From contig NZ_FLLS01000002.1 of NCBI RefSeq assembly GCF_900078545.1, forward strand, positions 62,001 to 126,000: a stretch of DNA of 64,000 bases, given 5' to 3'. The notes beneath the pieces were generated by a model. The model worked only from the letters and a program-made list of their open reading frames with translations. It made no database searches and was not told the DNA's origin. The position numbers and the translations under genes were made by a program. Source of the DNA: Olegusella massiliensis (GTDB lineage: Bacteria > Actinomycetota > Coriobacteriia > Coriobacteriales > Atopobiaceae). Of the stretch, positions 1-8,462 are shown piece after piece (the stretch's first letter is position 1; the number at the start of each line of letters is the position of its first letter).

Positions 1-1097
1 TAAATACTTACACCCGAATCAGAACGCAAGCCAAGCAAGGGTGCTGCCAACAAAGTCGGTGCAAAAAAGGTCACAATACGCCAGACCAAGTATCCTGCAG
101 GGGCAGATTCTGCAAAAAGAGGTCCATAAAACAGTGCAAAACCACCCTCAGCACCACCTGTACCTCCCGGCAGAGGTACAGCCGAAGCCACCATTTGCAC
201 CATCGACCCCGCTGCCATACAGGCAAGAAAGTCTGCATTATGCCCAAAGGCTCGCAAGACAAACCAAGGAATCACATATAAAGATGCCAACTGCGCCATC
301 GTAACCACCAGCGTTAACAGCATAGAAGGCATATCTTGGGCAGCACGACGAAATGCATCAGCAAACTCTTGCACCTGCACATTAACCAACTCGCGTGCAT
401 GCTCGGGATTGCGCATCCACTTGTGACGCTCAGCAAAATTAATGCTCCAGTTGCCAATAGTGCGAACAAAAGAGGGGCAAAGGCAAATAACAAAAAGTGC
501 AACTAACTCAAGAAAATGTACCCCGAAAACAACGAGATTCAGAATAACGATGTCGCCGTAACTCTCAAGAAAAAAGCTAAACTTTGCAACCAGCATAATG
601 GCTGCAAAAAGTACCACACCCAACTGAAACATGATAAAGCGGGTAAACTGCGTTGCACTTGCTTCACCCGCATCAAGTCCCGTATGCGTAAGTCGCAAAA
701 TCTGAGACGGCACTGCGCCTGCCATCATGGGCGTGAGATTGCCAAAAAATACACCAGATGCCTCCACACTCATGAGATCACGAATACCTACAGGCGATTC
801 GTGATCAAGCACAACTGCTATCGCATAGGCGATAACACCAAAGAAGAAATAAAAGGCATAACAAAGAGCTGCCAACCAAACCCATCGCATATCAACTTCG
901 CGCAGAGCCTCGATAAAACTACTCATCTGCCCAGAAACTATCAGATAAATAATGTAGGCAATCACAGCTCCAACAAGAAAAAGTGCTCCTTTGCGCGCCT
1001 TTGCCTCATTTTCATTATTGGTATTAAGGCTCATTCGTGGCTTGGGCTTGTGCTCAGTAGCAACGCCCTTGTGTGCCTTATTGGCTGTACTTGTCAC
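1..1097 (-). CDS. Flippase-like LPG synthase TM-domain membrane protein (partial)
   Basis: This gene is cut by the window start; 365 codons are visible with no stop. The protein starts with about 40 polar residues, then has several hydrophobic segments. It carries the PLPGGTGGAEGGF segment typical of the lysylphosphatidylglycerol synthase transmembrane / UPF0104 family. That family includes the flippase half of MprF and many uncharacterised lipid-handling proteins of the membrane. The start is a GTG at 1097: a GGGAG ribosome site lies 8 bases upstream, and an in-frame stop lies five codons before it, so no longer start is possible. It is the next gene downstream of the D,D-carboxypeptidase on the same strand, about 75 bases away. 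No synthase domain is visible, so the substrate is unknown. Confidence 0.8.
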   Translation of the reverse strand, partial: MTSTANKAHKGVATEHKPKPRMSLNTNNENEAKARKGALFLVGAVIAYIIYLIVSGQMSSFIEALREVDMRWVWLAALCYAFYFFFGVIAYAIAVVLDHESPVGIRDLMSVEASGVFFGNLTPMMAGAVPSQILRLTHTGLDAGEASATQFTRFIMFQLGVVLFAAIMLVAKFSFFLESYGDIVILNLVVFGVHFLELVALFVICLCPSFVRTIGNWSINFAERHKWMRNPEHARELVNVQVQEFADAFRRAAQDMPSMLLTLVVTMAQLASLYVIPWFVLRAFGHNADFLACMAAGSMVQMVASAVPLPGGTGGAEGGFALFYGPLFAESAPAGYLVWRIVTFFAPTLLAAPLLGLRSDSGVSI

Positions 1098-1173
1098 GTT
1101 GCCTACTCCCTATACCGCTCACTCATGAGTACAGATATTTTACTGCAGACAGGAAAAACTGCACACATTACAA

Positions 1174-2625
1174 CTATTGCTTTGCCAAATCGTTTGCTTC
1201 TTTTGGACTTTGGCTTTCATCGTGCTTATTGCGTCCAACCATCATGCGTATACCTGAGATAACGAGCACAACAAGCAAAACACTTCCCGCAGCCACACCA
1301 GCCAACACAAGTTTGTCTTCATTGCTAAAGGGCATCATAGTCTGATCCACATACAACGGAGTTTCACTTATCAGTTTGCCCTCACAAAATACCTGCATAG
1401 TTGCAATCTGACTGCCTGCCTTGATAGGAGTTTGCAACTCACACGTATCTTCGGAGCCTTCTTTAACGCAATTCTTGTCCCAGTTAATTTTAGTTTTATA
1501 TTTCAGGGTGGCATCGATAGTTACCGTCTTTGGGGCATCTTTGCGCCGCACTCTCAGTGTGATGTTGTGGTTGAGAAAATCCTGTAAAGAGGGATTGTTG
1601 ATTGTCACCGTATAAGGCAGTACATCTGTACCCCAACTATGGCGTTCATACTCGTTGAGTGCGCTCTCAAGGGCGGCGCCTGTTGTTTTGTAAATAGTAG
1701 GCTTATCAGGTAGGTGCAAGACGACGCCAACAAAAGACATCTTTTTGTTTTTACCCGCAAAGGCAAGACAGCGACCTGCTTCTTCGGTATAGCCCGTCTT
1801 GATACCTTGGCATTCTGCTTTGTAATAAGGATTATCAACACCCGTCTCGCCCGCATCTACCAATGCGTTTTTCTCAATCTTGCCCGCTGTTTTATCTACG
1901 AGCCAGTTGGTGTTGTAAACCGTAACGTTAGCATCCTTTTTATTGACGCATTCATGGGATTGAGTCGAGACTACCTCGCTCAAAAAATTATTTGCGAGTA
2001 CCGCCTGTGCAATAGATGTGAGGTCATGCGCGCAACTGTAATGATTTTTGTCATGAAAGCCATGTACATTATTAAAGTGAGTTCCAGCTAGGCCCATCGT
2101 CTTGGCTTTTTCATTCATCAAACCAATGAATTTTGCAAGAGCGTCTTTAGGGTCAAGTTTAGAATCATTTGCTGATAGGCGACCTACATGGGTGCCCAAT
2201 ACCAATGCCGCATCGCTTCCTGAGGGAAGCATCATGCCATATATCAAATCACGCCAACTGTATACATCACCAGAATGACAGCCCATGATTGTACTATCCT
2301 CAGGCGTTAATTTGACCTCATCGCCAACGCTTACTTCTTCGTCTAATTTATCGCCTACATAATCCATTGCGACAAGCGCGGTCATCATCTTGGTAAGACT
2401 TGCAGGATACATCTTTTCATCTGCACGCTGCGTAGCAATAACGTCACCTGTTTGGTCATCTATGAGATAGATTGCTGCGTCTTTGGGTAGCTGTGGCATC
2501 GATGAGGCCCATACGACAGAGACTGGGGTCACCATTAAAAGACTCAGCACACAGGCAACTAACAGTCGCATAACACGGGTGTTCTTGCTACAAATAGACA
2601 TTGACATTCCTCGTCCCTGCTTCAT
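1174..2625 (-). CDS. Serine-type D-Ala-D-Ala carboxypeptidase (PBP5/DacA family)
   Basis: A 483-residue penicillin-binding protein of peptidase family S11, which removes the terminal D-alanine from peptidoglycan stem peptides outside the membrane. A signal-like hydrophobic segment covers residues 20-40. The catalytic SLTK (SxxK) is at residues 76-79 and KTG at 276-278. The second motif reads SGS at 135-137 where the family usually has SGN. A transmembrane helix near residues 435-460 anchors the C-terminus, followed by a short charged tail. The length fits the family. The first in-frame ATG is used; a start at M7 or M9 is also possible. A perfect 14-bp hairpin lies 46 bases upstream of the start. 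Confidence 0.9.
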   Translation of the reverse strand: MKQGRGMSMSICSKNTRVMRLLVACVLSLLMVTPVSVVWASSMPQLPKDAAIYLIDDQTGDVIATQRADEKMYPASLTKMMTALVAMDYVGDKLDEEVSVGDEVKLTPEDSTIMGCHSGDVYSWRDLIYGMMLPSGSDAALVLGTHVGRLSANDSKLDPKDALAKFIGLMNEKAKTMGLAGTHFNNVHGFHDKNHYSCAHDLTSIAQAVLANNFLSEVVSTQSHECVNKKDANVTVYNTNWLVDKTAGKIEKNALVDAGETGVDNPYYKAECQGIKTGYTEEAGRCLAFAGKNKKMSFVGVVLHLPDKPTIYKTTGAALESALNEYERHSWGTDVLPYTVTINNPSLQDFLNHNITLRVRRKDAPKTVTIDATLKYKTKINWDKNCVKEGSEDTCELQTPIKAGSQIATMQVFCEGKLISETPLYVDQTMMPFSNEDKLVLAGVAAGSVLLVVLVISGIRMMVGRNKHDESQSPKEANDLAKQ

Positions 2626-2670
2626 CTATCAAGATCTAGCCTTTTTAGCATAGCAGCCTCAGCGGACAGA

Positions 2671-2713
2671 AAAAGCACTTCGCACGATATCTCTTCGTTT
2701 GCGAAGTGCTTTT
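2671..2713 (-). terminator. Hairpin with T-run upstream of the D,D-carboxypeptidase gene
   Basis: A perfect 14-bp inverted repeat (AAAAGCACTTCGCA and its complement) has a 15-base loop. Read on the minus strand it ends in a run of Ts. It lies only 46 bases before the carboxypeptidase start, so it either ends transcription from the 78-residue gene upstream or acts as an attenuator for the carboxypeptidase. Confidence 0.7.
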
Positions 2714-2793
2714 GCAAAAAGCCCACAGCCATACACTTTTGTGAAAAGCGCCAACTTAAGCGAGCACATGGCATTACCACTCACCCTAAAAAG

Positions 2794-2823
2794 AAGGGCA
2801 AGAAGCTATCACCCCTCGCCCTT
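2794..2823 (-). terminator. Rho-independent terminator of the 78-residue gene
   Basis: A 9-bp stem (AAGGGCGAG pairing with CTTGCCCTT, one G-U pair) is followed on the minus strand by CTTTTT. It lies about 30 bases after the stop of the small gene at 2854-3090. Confidence 0.7.
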
Positions 2824-2853
2824 TTCCTTGCTAAATTGTAATTACAGAGGAAC

Positions 2854-3090
2854 TTACGCCTCGAAAGCCTCAGCATCCTTCTTGGAAATAGGCTTGAGAT
2901 CCTCGGTAGGATACGGGGAATCGGCTCCGCCTACGCCCACGACAAAGTAGAGACCCTGTTTAGTCTGATAGAGGGTTTCCTCATAACCAGCAGGATCACC
3001 AAAGCCGCCAGAGCTACGGTGTGCAACCTCAGTAGCCTTAGCAGTGTCATAGACATGACGCTTACCTTGAAACATCTTAGTCTTGCGCAT
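2854..3090 (-). CDS. Small hypothetical protein, 78 residues
   Basis: I do not recognise the family. The protein is soluble in character, with a basic start and an acidic end (KKDAEAFEA), a glycine-rich middle (GGFGDPAGYEE) and the segment GLYFVVGVGG, which looks like a beta hairpin. A GGGAG ribosome site lies just before the ATG, though closer than ideal; the second ATG (M6) is an alternative. Support that it is real comes from the terminator placed directly after it, codon use like the neighbours, and its position as the only open frame between the carboxypeptidase and the tRNA genes. No function can be assigned. Confidence 0.6.
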   Translation of the reverse strand: MRKTKMFQGKRHVYDTAKATEVAHRSSGGFGDPAGYEETLYQTKQGLYFVVGVGGADSPYPTEDLKPISKKDAEAFEA

Positions 3091-3405
3091 AATCTCCCAA
3101 TCATCGACAACATGGTCTCGTATAAACGAGCCCTTACTAATACTTTAGCGTTTTTTTACCTGCGAGAACAGCCTAGCAATAGAATCGTTACTATTTTGGG
3201 ATGCATACTCGAGGGATTAACATGTATATGCGGATGCTCGATAAGCTCGCTAAAGAGCCTAATGTGCATATGAATGTACATAAATTCTCAACTTTTTGCC
3301 TCCACGAAAAGATTTTTGAAAAGGAGGCTTGCATTGCATTGCGCCTTCCTATAAAGTGAATTCTCGCGTTGAGGAGCATGAGCTTAACGCAAGGACGAAA
3401 ATCAT
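3091..3405. other. Intergenic region upstream of the tRNA pair
   Basis: No convincing gene is seen on either strand. The region should hold the minus-strand promoter of the 78-residue gene and the plus-strand promoter of the tRNAs. A GCCTCC/GGAGGC pair with a long A-T rich loop lies at about 3297-3329 without a clear terminator T-run. Confidence 0.5.
3329..3355 (+). promoter_or_regulatory. Possible promoter of the tRNA-Gln/tRNA-Glu unit
   Basis: TTGCAT at 3329-3334 and TATAAA at 3350-3355 are 15 bases apart, slightly shorter than optimal, and lie about 50 bases before tRNA-Gln. The call rests on sequence resemblance alone. Confidence 0.4.
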
Positions 3406-3479
3406 TGGGATGTCGTCTAGTGGTAGGACAACGGATTCTGGTTCCGTCAGCGGGAGTTCGACTCTCTCCATCCCAGCCA
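3406..3479 (+). tRNA. tRNA-Gln (anticodon CTG)
   Basis: A complete cloverleaf can be drawn. The acceptor arm TGGGATG pairs with CATCCCA, the anticodon stem ACGGA/TCCGT encloses a loop with anticodon CTG, and the T arm is GGGAG-TTCGACT-CTCTC. The CCA end is encoded. Confidence 0.95.
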
Positions 3480-3501
3480 TTTTCCGTCCTACACAGTATA
3501 T

Positions 3502-3578
3502 GGCCCGTTCGTCTAGCGGTTTAGGACGCCGCCCTCTCAAGGCGGAGATCACCAGTTCGAATCTGGTACGGGCTACCA
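3502..3578 (+). tRNA. tRNA-Glu (anticodon CTC)
   Basis: The acceptor GGCCCGT pairs with ACGGGCT, with a G-U at the first pair. The anticodon stem CCGCC/GGCGG encloses CTCTCAA, giving anticodon CTC. The T loop is standard and the CCA end is encoded. It follows tRNA-Gln by 22 bases and is probably cotranscribed. Confidence 0.95.
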
Positions 3579-3586
3579 AATGTTCA

Positions 3587-3615
3587 AGGTCAGAGTTTCG
3601 GCTCTGACCTTTTTG
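3587..3615 (+). terminator. Terminator of the tRNA pair
   Basis: A 9-bp perfect stem (AGGTCAGAG and its complement) with a 6-base loop is followed by TTTTT, starting 8 bases after tRNA-Glu. Confidence 0.85.
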
Positions 3616-3689
3616 TTTTGACGCAAATGCAAACCTATGCTGTGTTGAAGGACAGTATTTCAGAAGATGGTTCGTTTCTCGAGCTAGGA

Positions 3690-3725
3690 GAAAATCTGAC
3701 CTGCGGTTTTATTGTTGCGCAGGTC
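3690..3725 (-). terminator. Terminator downstream of the CCA-adding enzyme gene
   Basis: A perfect 8-bp stem GACCTGCG/CGCAGGTC has a 12-base loop. Read on the minus strand it is followed by AGATTTTCT. It lies about 90 bases after the stop of the nucleotidyltransferase gene. Confidence 0.6.
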
Positions 3726-3735
3726 GACACGTGAA

Positions 3736-3822
3736 CCATTTGGCATTTGGCATATGCCATGTGCTATGCGCTATGTGGCATTTGGTATGTGCCATTCGCC
3801 ATGTGCTAATAGTGCTAATAGC
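3736..3822. repeat. Short imperfect repeats built on GGCAT/GCCAT
   Basis: About 85 bases consist of repeated words such as CATTTGGCAT, GGCATATGCCA (palindromic core), ATGTGCTATG and GTGCTAATA (twice in tandem). The array abuts the stop of the CCA-adding enzyme gene, which itself lies in the last GTGCTAATAG unit. No protein-coding sense is seen in it. Confidence 0.6.
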
Positions 3823-5209
3823 CTCGAATCTGGGCAAGCAAAACCTCGCGCTCATTGGGGATTTCATCATTAATAACAGCGGCCAGTAAGGTATCCAGTA
3901 CAAGGCCCACCGCTGGTCCTGGCTCGAGCTGCATCTCTGCTATGACATCCGCCCCACTGATTGCAAGCTGTTGTACTTTCAGTGGAGGCACTGCCGCCAC
4001 TTCTCGGCGCAAAGCATGCGCAATAACATCCAGCTCGATGGCATAGTTCGCCGCTCGAGGTACCTTTGCCACTGCATCGGAACGCTTCAGATCAATCAGC
4101 TGCCAAGTCAGTGCCACCGCACGGCCTGGGCAAGCAAGTTCAAACTTGCGCAACGTACGCCTAATAGAGCGCGTCGTAGGCACAACCACATGGTCATGCA
4201 TGCGCACCAACATGCGCGTAGCATTGACCAGCTCACTGGGCAACGCCATGCGACGCATAATGCTTTCTGCCATCTCAGCACCAAGCTTGGGATGCCCAAA
4301 GAAATGTCCACGTCCCGTGTCATCTTTGCTAAAAGTCGCTGGCTTAGCAATATCGTGAAGCAAAGCAGCCCAGCGTAGCTCTGGGGCAACCACTCCCCCT
4401 TCGAATTCTTCTACCGCACGACACACACGCGCCGTGTGCTCTAGCACGTCAAAGGCATGGTAGGGACTGCATTGGTCAAAGCCAACCATCGCTGCAAGCT
4501 CAGGAATTGCCTGCACCATAACATCGGTCTGGTGCATCAATGCCCAGTCAACATGACCTGACTCCACGATGCCACGCATTTCTTGTCCTATGCGCTCTTG
4601 AGCAACATGTGCTAACTGAGGTGCACAAGCAACTAAGGCAGCGTGCGTCTCTTCTTCCACCTCAAAGCCAAAACGACACGCAAAACGCACCGCACGCAAT
4701 ACGCGCAGGGCATCCTCTTCAAAGCGCTCTTTCGCCACTCCGACCGCGCGTATCAAGCCTCGCTCAAGGTCTGCTTGCCCGCCATAGGGGTCAAGCAGAC
4801 CACGGGTGGGATGATATGCCATGGCATTAATCGTAAAATCGCGGCGCCCAAGGTCATCACAAACATTGCGGACAAAGCGCACCTCATCGGGATGTCGATG
4901 ATCGCTGTAACTGCCCTCAACACGATAGGTTGTAACCTCAATAGGCATAAAATCGCAAACAGCTGTAATAGTGCCATGCGCCGTACCCGTCTCGTGCACT
5001 GCCATTCCCGCAGCCAAAAGTACCTGTTTTGACTCCTGCCAGCTAGCTGAAGTAGTTACATCAACATCATGACTTGTCCTTGCCAGCAAGGCATCTCGCA
5101 CCCAGCCACCAACCGCCCATGCCTCAAAGCCTGCAGATTCTAGCGCCTCAATTACACGCAGAGCAGGTCTCGGGAGCTCAAGAGAGATGTCTGATGTCGC
5201 GAGAGGCAT
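3815..5209 (-). CDS. cca: CCA tRNA nucleotidyltransferase / poly(A) polymerase family
   Basis: A 464-residue class II nucleotidyltransferase that adds or repairs the 3'-CCA end of tRNAs. The N-terminal head carries GGWVRD followed by DVDVTT, the metal-binding aspartate pair. The next motif includes RRDFTINAMAY, and the neck region RFEEDALRVLRAVRF is characteristic. A C-terminal HD domain (LLHDIAKP) is typical of bacterial CCA enzymes. Length fits the family. The neighbouring tRNA genes already encode CCA, so the likely role here is repair. The gene is divergent from pepC, leaving about 155 bases for two promoters. A poly(A) polymerase role cannot be excluded by sequence alone. Confidence 0.9.
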   Translation of the reverse strand: MPLATSDISLELPRPALRVIEALESAGFEAWAVGGWVRDALLARTSHDVDVTTSASWQESKQVLLAAGMAVHETGTAHGTITAVCDFMPIEVTTYRVEGSYSDHRHPDEVRFVRNVCDDLGRRDFTINAMAYHPTRGLLDPYGGQADLERGLIRAVGVAKERFEEDALRVLRAVRFACRFGFEVEEETHAALVACAPQLAHVAQERIGQEMRGIVESGHVDWALMHQTDVMVQAIPELAAMVGFDQCSPYHAFDVLEHTARVCRAVEEFEGGVVAPELRWAALLHDIAKPATFSKDDTGRGHFFGHPKLGAEMAESIMRRMALPSELVNATRMLVRMHDHVVVPTTRSIRRTLRKFELACPGRAVALTWQLIDLKRSDAVAKVPRAANYAIELDVIAHALRREVAAVPPLKVQQLAISGADVIAEMQLEPGPAVGLVLDTLLAAVINDEIPNEREVLLAQIRGY

Positions 5210-5365
5210 TCAACTTCCTTCCTCAGCAAAATTACGGGGTGCTGGCGCGTAAAAAGTCGTTGCATTTTCGGTAGAACCAGTATACCGCCGACTCGTTGTC
5301 AGTGTCTGGTGCTATCCTCATTGAGGATGTATTCACAACAGTTGTTATTGACTATTGGAGGTCAT

Positions 5366-6742
5366 ATGGCAAGTGAAAACGAAAGCGTGCGCGCCATTGG
5401 TACAGATGCCCTAAACGAAGCGCGAGAGGAGTTCGCTGCTGACCGCGCGGCTCAGATTGCAAAAAACGCCACCAGCTCTATGGGTCTGCGTGAGGCTGCC
5501 CGCGTACCTGAGGGTATTGCAGCAAACGCGCTCGGCTTTGATATTGAGGTCAAGCAGGGCGAGCGTTGCGACCAAATGCGTTCTGGTCGCTGCTGGATGT
5601 TTGCCAGCCTTAATACCATGCGCTTCCGCACTATCAAAAAATACAATCTCAAGACTTTTGAGCTTTCTCAGGCATACCCTCTGTTCTTTGACAAACTGGA
5701 GAAGTCCAACTGGTTTTTAGCCAATATCCTCGATACACTCAACGAGCCTTTGGATGGTCGCCTCGTATCCTACCTGCTCTCTGATCCTATCGGTGATGGT
5801 GGTCAGTGGGATATGTTCTCCGCACTGGTGGAAAAATATGGTGTTGTCCCCAAGGAGGCCATGCCCGAAACTGCGTGCTCCAAAAATACGAGCGACATGG
5901 ATGGCTATTTGACTCGTTTCCTGCGCAGCTGTGCCAAGCGACTGCGTGAAACTGCCGCTGCTGGCGCAAGCACAGATGACCTTGAAGCAATGCGTGCCGA
6001 GATGATTTCTGAGGTGTGGCACTTTCTTGCCATTTGCTTGGGTACACCTCCCGAGAGCTTTGAAGCCCGTATTCGCGACAAAGACGACCAGCTAGTCGAG
6101 GCCATCTCTGGTCATTTCACTCCGCAGGAGTTCTTTAAGGCGGCTGTGGGCATGGAGGTTTCCAACTACGTCTCGCTGATTTCTGCTCCTACTGCTGATA
6201 AGCCCTTTGGTCACACCTTCACCGTGTCACGTCTCGGAAATGTTATTGAAGCAGGCGGCGTGCGTTATCTCAACCTTCCCATCGATCGTCTTAAGGAACT
6301 TGCCATCGCTCAGATGCGCGACGATCTACCTGTATGGTTTGGCTGCGATGTCAACCAGTCCTATCTGCGTAATGAGGGCATCATGGATACCGCTGCTCTC
6401 GATATTGACGGGCTGCTGGGCATGACAGTGGAAGGTGGTCTTACCAAGGCCGAGCGCCTGGATTACGGTGAGTCCCTGATGACTCACGCAATGGTACTTG
6501 AAGGCGTTCGCCTAGATACTAACGGTAAACCTCAGTCTTGGAAGGTCGAAAATAGTTGGGGCAAAGATCATGGCCGCGATGGCTTTGATACCCTCTCGGA
6601 TAACTGGTTTAACGAGTATGTCTTCCAGGTTGTTGTGGACAAGAAGTACCTAAGCGATGAAGAGCGCGCCATCTATGAGACCGAGGAAGCAACTGTGCTT
6701 GCACCTTGGGATCCCATGGGTTCGCTGGCACTTTGCCACTAG
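5366..6742 (+). CDS. pepC: Aminopeptidase C / bleomycin hydrolase family (C1B), copy 1
   Basis: A 458-residue cytoplasmic cysteine aminopeptidase that degrades peptides. The catalytic cysteine lies in SGRCWMF, the histidine in THAMVLEGV and the asparagine in VENSWG, so the triad is intact. The start is the ATG at 5366, preceded by TTGGAGGTCAT; a longer frame opens 57 bases upstream but lacks a ribosome site. A strong terminator separates it from a second paralog 90 bases downstream. In peptide-using anaerobes such enzymes process imported oligopeptides. The last residues (LALCH) differ from the usual family C-terminus. Confidence 0.92.
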   Translation: MASENESVRAIGTDALNEAREEFAADRAAQIAKNATSSMGLREAARVPEGIAANALGFDIEVKQGERCDQMRSGRCWMFASLNTMRFRTIKKYNLKTFELSQAYPLFFDKLEKSNWFLANILDTLNEPLDGRLVSYLLSDPIGDGGQWDMFSALVEKYGVVPKEAMPETACSKNTSDMDGYLTRFLRSCAKRLRETAAAGASTDDLEAMRAEMISEVWHFLAICLGTPPESFEARIRDKDDQLVEAISGHFTPQEFFKAAVGMEVSNYVSLISAPTADKPFGHTFTVSRLGNVIEAGGVRYLNLPIDRLKELAIAQMRDDLPVWFGCDVNQSYLRNEGIMDTAALDIDGLLGMTVEGGLTKAERLDYGESLMTHAMVLEGVRLDTNGKPQSWKVENSWGKDHGRDGFDTLSDNWFNEYVFQVVVDKKYLSDEERAIYETEEATVLAPWDPMGSLALCH

Positions 6743-6760
6743 TAAATAAGTCCTGTCTTG

Positions 6761-6798
6761 AGGCACTGCTTATCTTTTGACAAGCAGTGCCTTTTTTT
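6761..6798 (+). terminator. Terminator between the two pepC genes
   Basis: An 11-bp perfect stem (AGGCACTGCTT and its complement) is followed by seven Ts. It suggests the second paralog has its own promoter or depends on readthrough. Confidence 0.9.
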
Positions 6799-6831
6799 GC
6801 TTGAAATATTTATTCCTAAAAGGAGTGTTGA

Positions 6832-8310
6832 ATGACCAAATCCGCAATCGAGACCAGCTGGTCTGATGAGCGTCGCGAGGAGTTTTTGGCCAATCGCGGC
6901 AATCGCGTCGCTCGCAATGCTGTTACCTCTGACAACATTATGAAAGCTGCACGCAATGCCTCTACCTTGCGTACCTATCACGACACATTCTCAGTCAGCC
7001 GTCCCAAAACAGGCGAGGTTACCAATCAACGCCACTCTGGTCGCTGCTGGATGTTTTCCTCGTTTAACGTGCTGCGTGCTGCCACGATGAAGCTCCTAGA
7101 TGTTGATACGTTTGAGTTTTCTCAAGCCTTTGGCATGTTTTATGACAAGCTTGAGAAGTCCAACACCATGCTTGAGAACGTCATCGCACTTATTGATAGA
7201 CCTATCGATGACCGTGCGCTCTGCTTTGTACTTGAGGAGGGTGTAGGCGATGGTGGCTACTATCCTTACGCAATGAATCTCGTGAGCAAGTGGGGCATTG
7301 TTCCTAAGGATGCTATGCCTGAGTCTGCTTGCTCTAAGGATTCCACCCAAATGAACGCCCAGCTTGAGCGCCTCCTGCACCGAGATGCAAGTATTCTGCG
7401 TGCGATGCATACCGAAGGTGCTGACGAGGCGACATTGCGTGTCGAGAAGAAAAAAATGCTTGAGGAAGTCTGGCGTCTGCTTGCGGTATGCCTCGGTGAG
7501 CCTCCCGTGCGCTTTGACTTTGTTCAGTCTGTAGGAAAAAACGCCACGGTAGACGAAACAAAGGTGTACGAGCAGACCGGCGATGACCGCAAGGATGCCT
7601 CAAAAGTTGCAGACGATGCCGCTAGCAAAGAGAAAGATGATGACAAGCCTCGCTGCGTTCTGTGCGACCGCGCTATTACCCCACGCGAGTTTGCCGAGCG
7701 CTATGTGCCGATAGATCCTCAGGACTACGTAGAGCTGGTTTCAATTCCAGGTAAGACGCGCCCCTTTGGCACTGCTTGGCATATTCGCTATATGGATAGC
7801 GTCCAAGACGGTCGCCAGCTTCGCATGCTCAACGTTGACCAACATACGCTTGAGCAAGCAGCCATTGCTTCACTCAAGGCGGGCGTGCCCTGCGAGATGG
7901 CCTGTGATGTTATGCAGGAGTTCCCCCGCGGCATTGAAGACTTCCCTGGTATTTTGGCGCTGGATACCATGGATTACGACGCACTCTTTGATGTGGATTT
8001 ATCAATGGAGCGCGCAGAGATGTATGACATGCGCGAAAGTTCTCTGACCCATGCTATGACCTTCCAGGGCGTTGAGTTGGATGAGCAGGGTGAGCCTGTA
8101 GCATGGCGTGTCGAAAATAGCTGGGGCAAGGATGCTTGTAAGGACGGATACTTGGTAGTTTCTGCTGAGTGGTTCCGTCTGTATGGTGGTGAGGTATCGG
8201 TTCGTCGAGAGTTTGTCGATGCCGAGACGCTACGTCAGTGGGATGAAACGCCTGCGACTGATGTTGATCCTTGGTCGGCTGTTGCTGCTGCAGTAGCTCC
8301 AAAAGTCTAA
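6832..8310 (+). CDS. pepC: Aminopeptidase C / bleomycin hydrolase family (C1B), copy 2
   Basis: A 492-residue paralog of the preceding gene. The triad is intact: Cys in SGRCWMF, His in LTHAMTFQG, Asn in VENSWG. Relative to copy 1 it has a charged insertion of about 35 residues near 235-275, rich in Asp and Lys, that ends in a CVLC (CxxC) pair just before the shared TPREF/TPQEF segment. The ATG at 6832 follows AAAAGGAGTGTTGA, a good ribosome site. Copy 2 has diverged clearly from copy 1, so this is not a recent duplication. A strong terminator follows. Different peptide preference is plausible but unproven. Confidence 0.9.
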   Translation: MTKSAIETSWSDERREEFLANRGNRVARNAVTSDNIMKAARNASTLRTYHDTFSVSRPKTGEVTNQRHSGRCWMFSSFNVLRAATMKLLDVDTFEFSQAFGMFYDKLEKSNTMLENVIALIDRPIDDRALCFVLEEGVGDGGYYPYAMNLVSKWGIVPKDAMPESACSKDSTQMNAQLERLLHRDASILRAMHTEGADEATLRVEKKKMLEEVWRLLAVCLGEPPVRFDFVQSVGKNATVDETKVYEQTGDDRKDASKVADDAASKEKDDDKPRCVLCDRAITPREFAERYVPIDPQDYVELVSIPGKTRPFGTAWHIRYMDSVQDGRQLRMLNVDQHTLEQAAIASLKAGVPCEMACDVMQEFPRGIEDFPGILALDTMDYDALFDVDLSMERAEMYDMRESSLTHAMTFQGVELDEQGEPVAWRVENSWGKDACKDGYLVVSAEWFRLYGGEVSVRREFVDAETLRQWDETPATDVDPWSAVAAAVAPKV

Positions 8311-8332
8311 GAGTAGCCTTAAAAAATCTTTG

Positions 8333-8369
8333 AATCCGCAGGTAATTAGTTTTCACCTGCGGATTTTTT
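8333..8369 (+). terminator. Terminator after the second pepC
   Basis: An 11-bp perfect stem (AATCCGCAGGT and its complement) is followed by TTTTTT. It lies between convergent genes and may also stop transcription from the minus strand. Confidence 0.88.
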
Positions 8370-8462
8370 ATTAATTATTATCCGAACTCTTTGGCGTATG
8401 CCCATTCTTATCAATCATGTATCCCCTATCCCCAATAAACTCATAAGAGTTGTAAAGGGCCT

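Noticed and set aside
516-1262. Plus-strand 248-codon open frame
   Set aside because: It lies opposite the flippase-like gene, which has a clear family signature and continuous coding; the plus frame has Cys/His-rich low-sense sequence and no ribosome site.
3349-3579. Minus-strand 76-codon frame over the tRNA genes
   Set aside because: It is the complement of two clear tRNAs and their leader; such tRNA-derived frames are common false calls.
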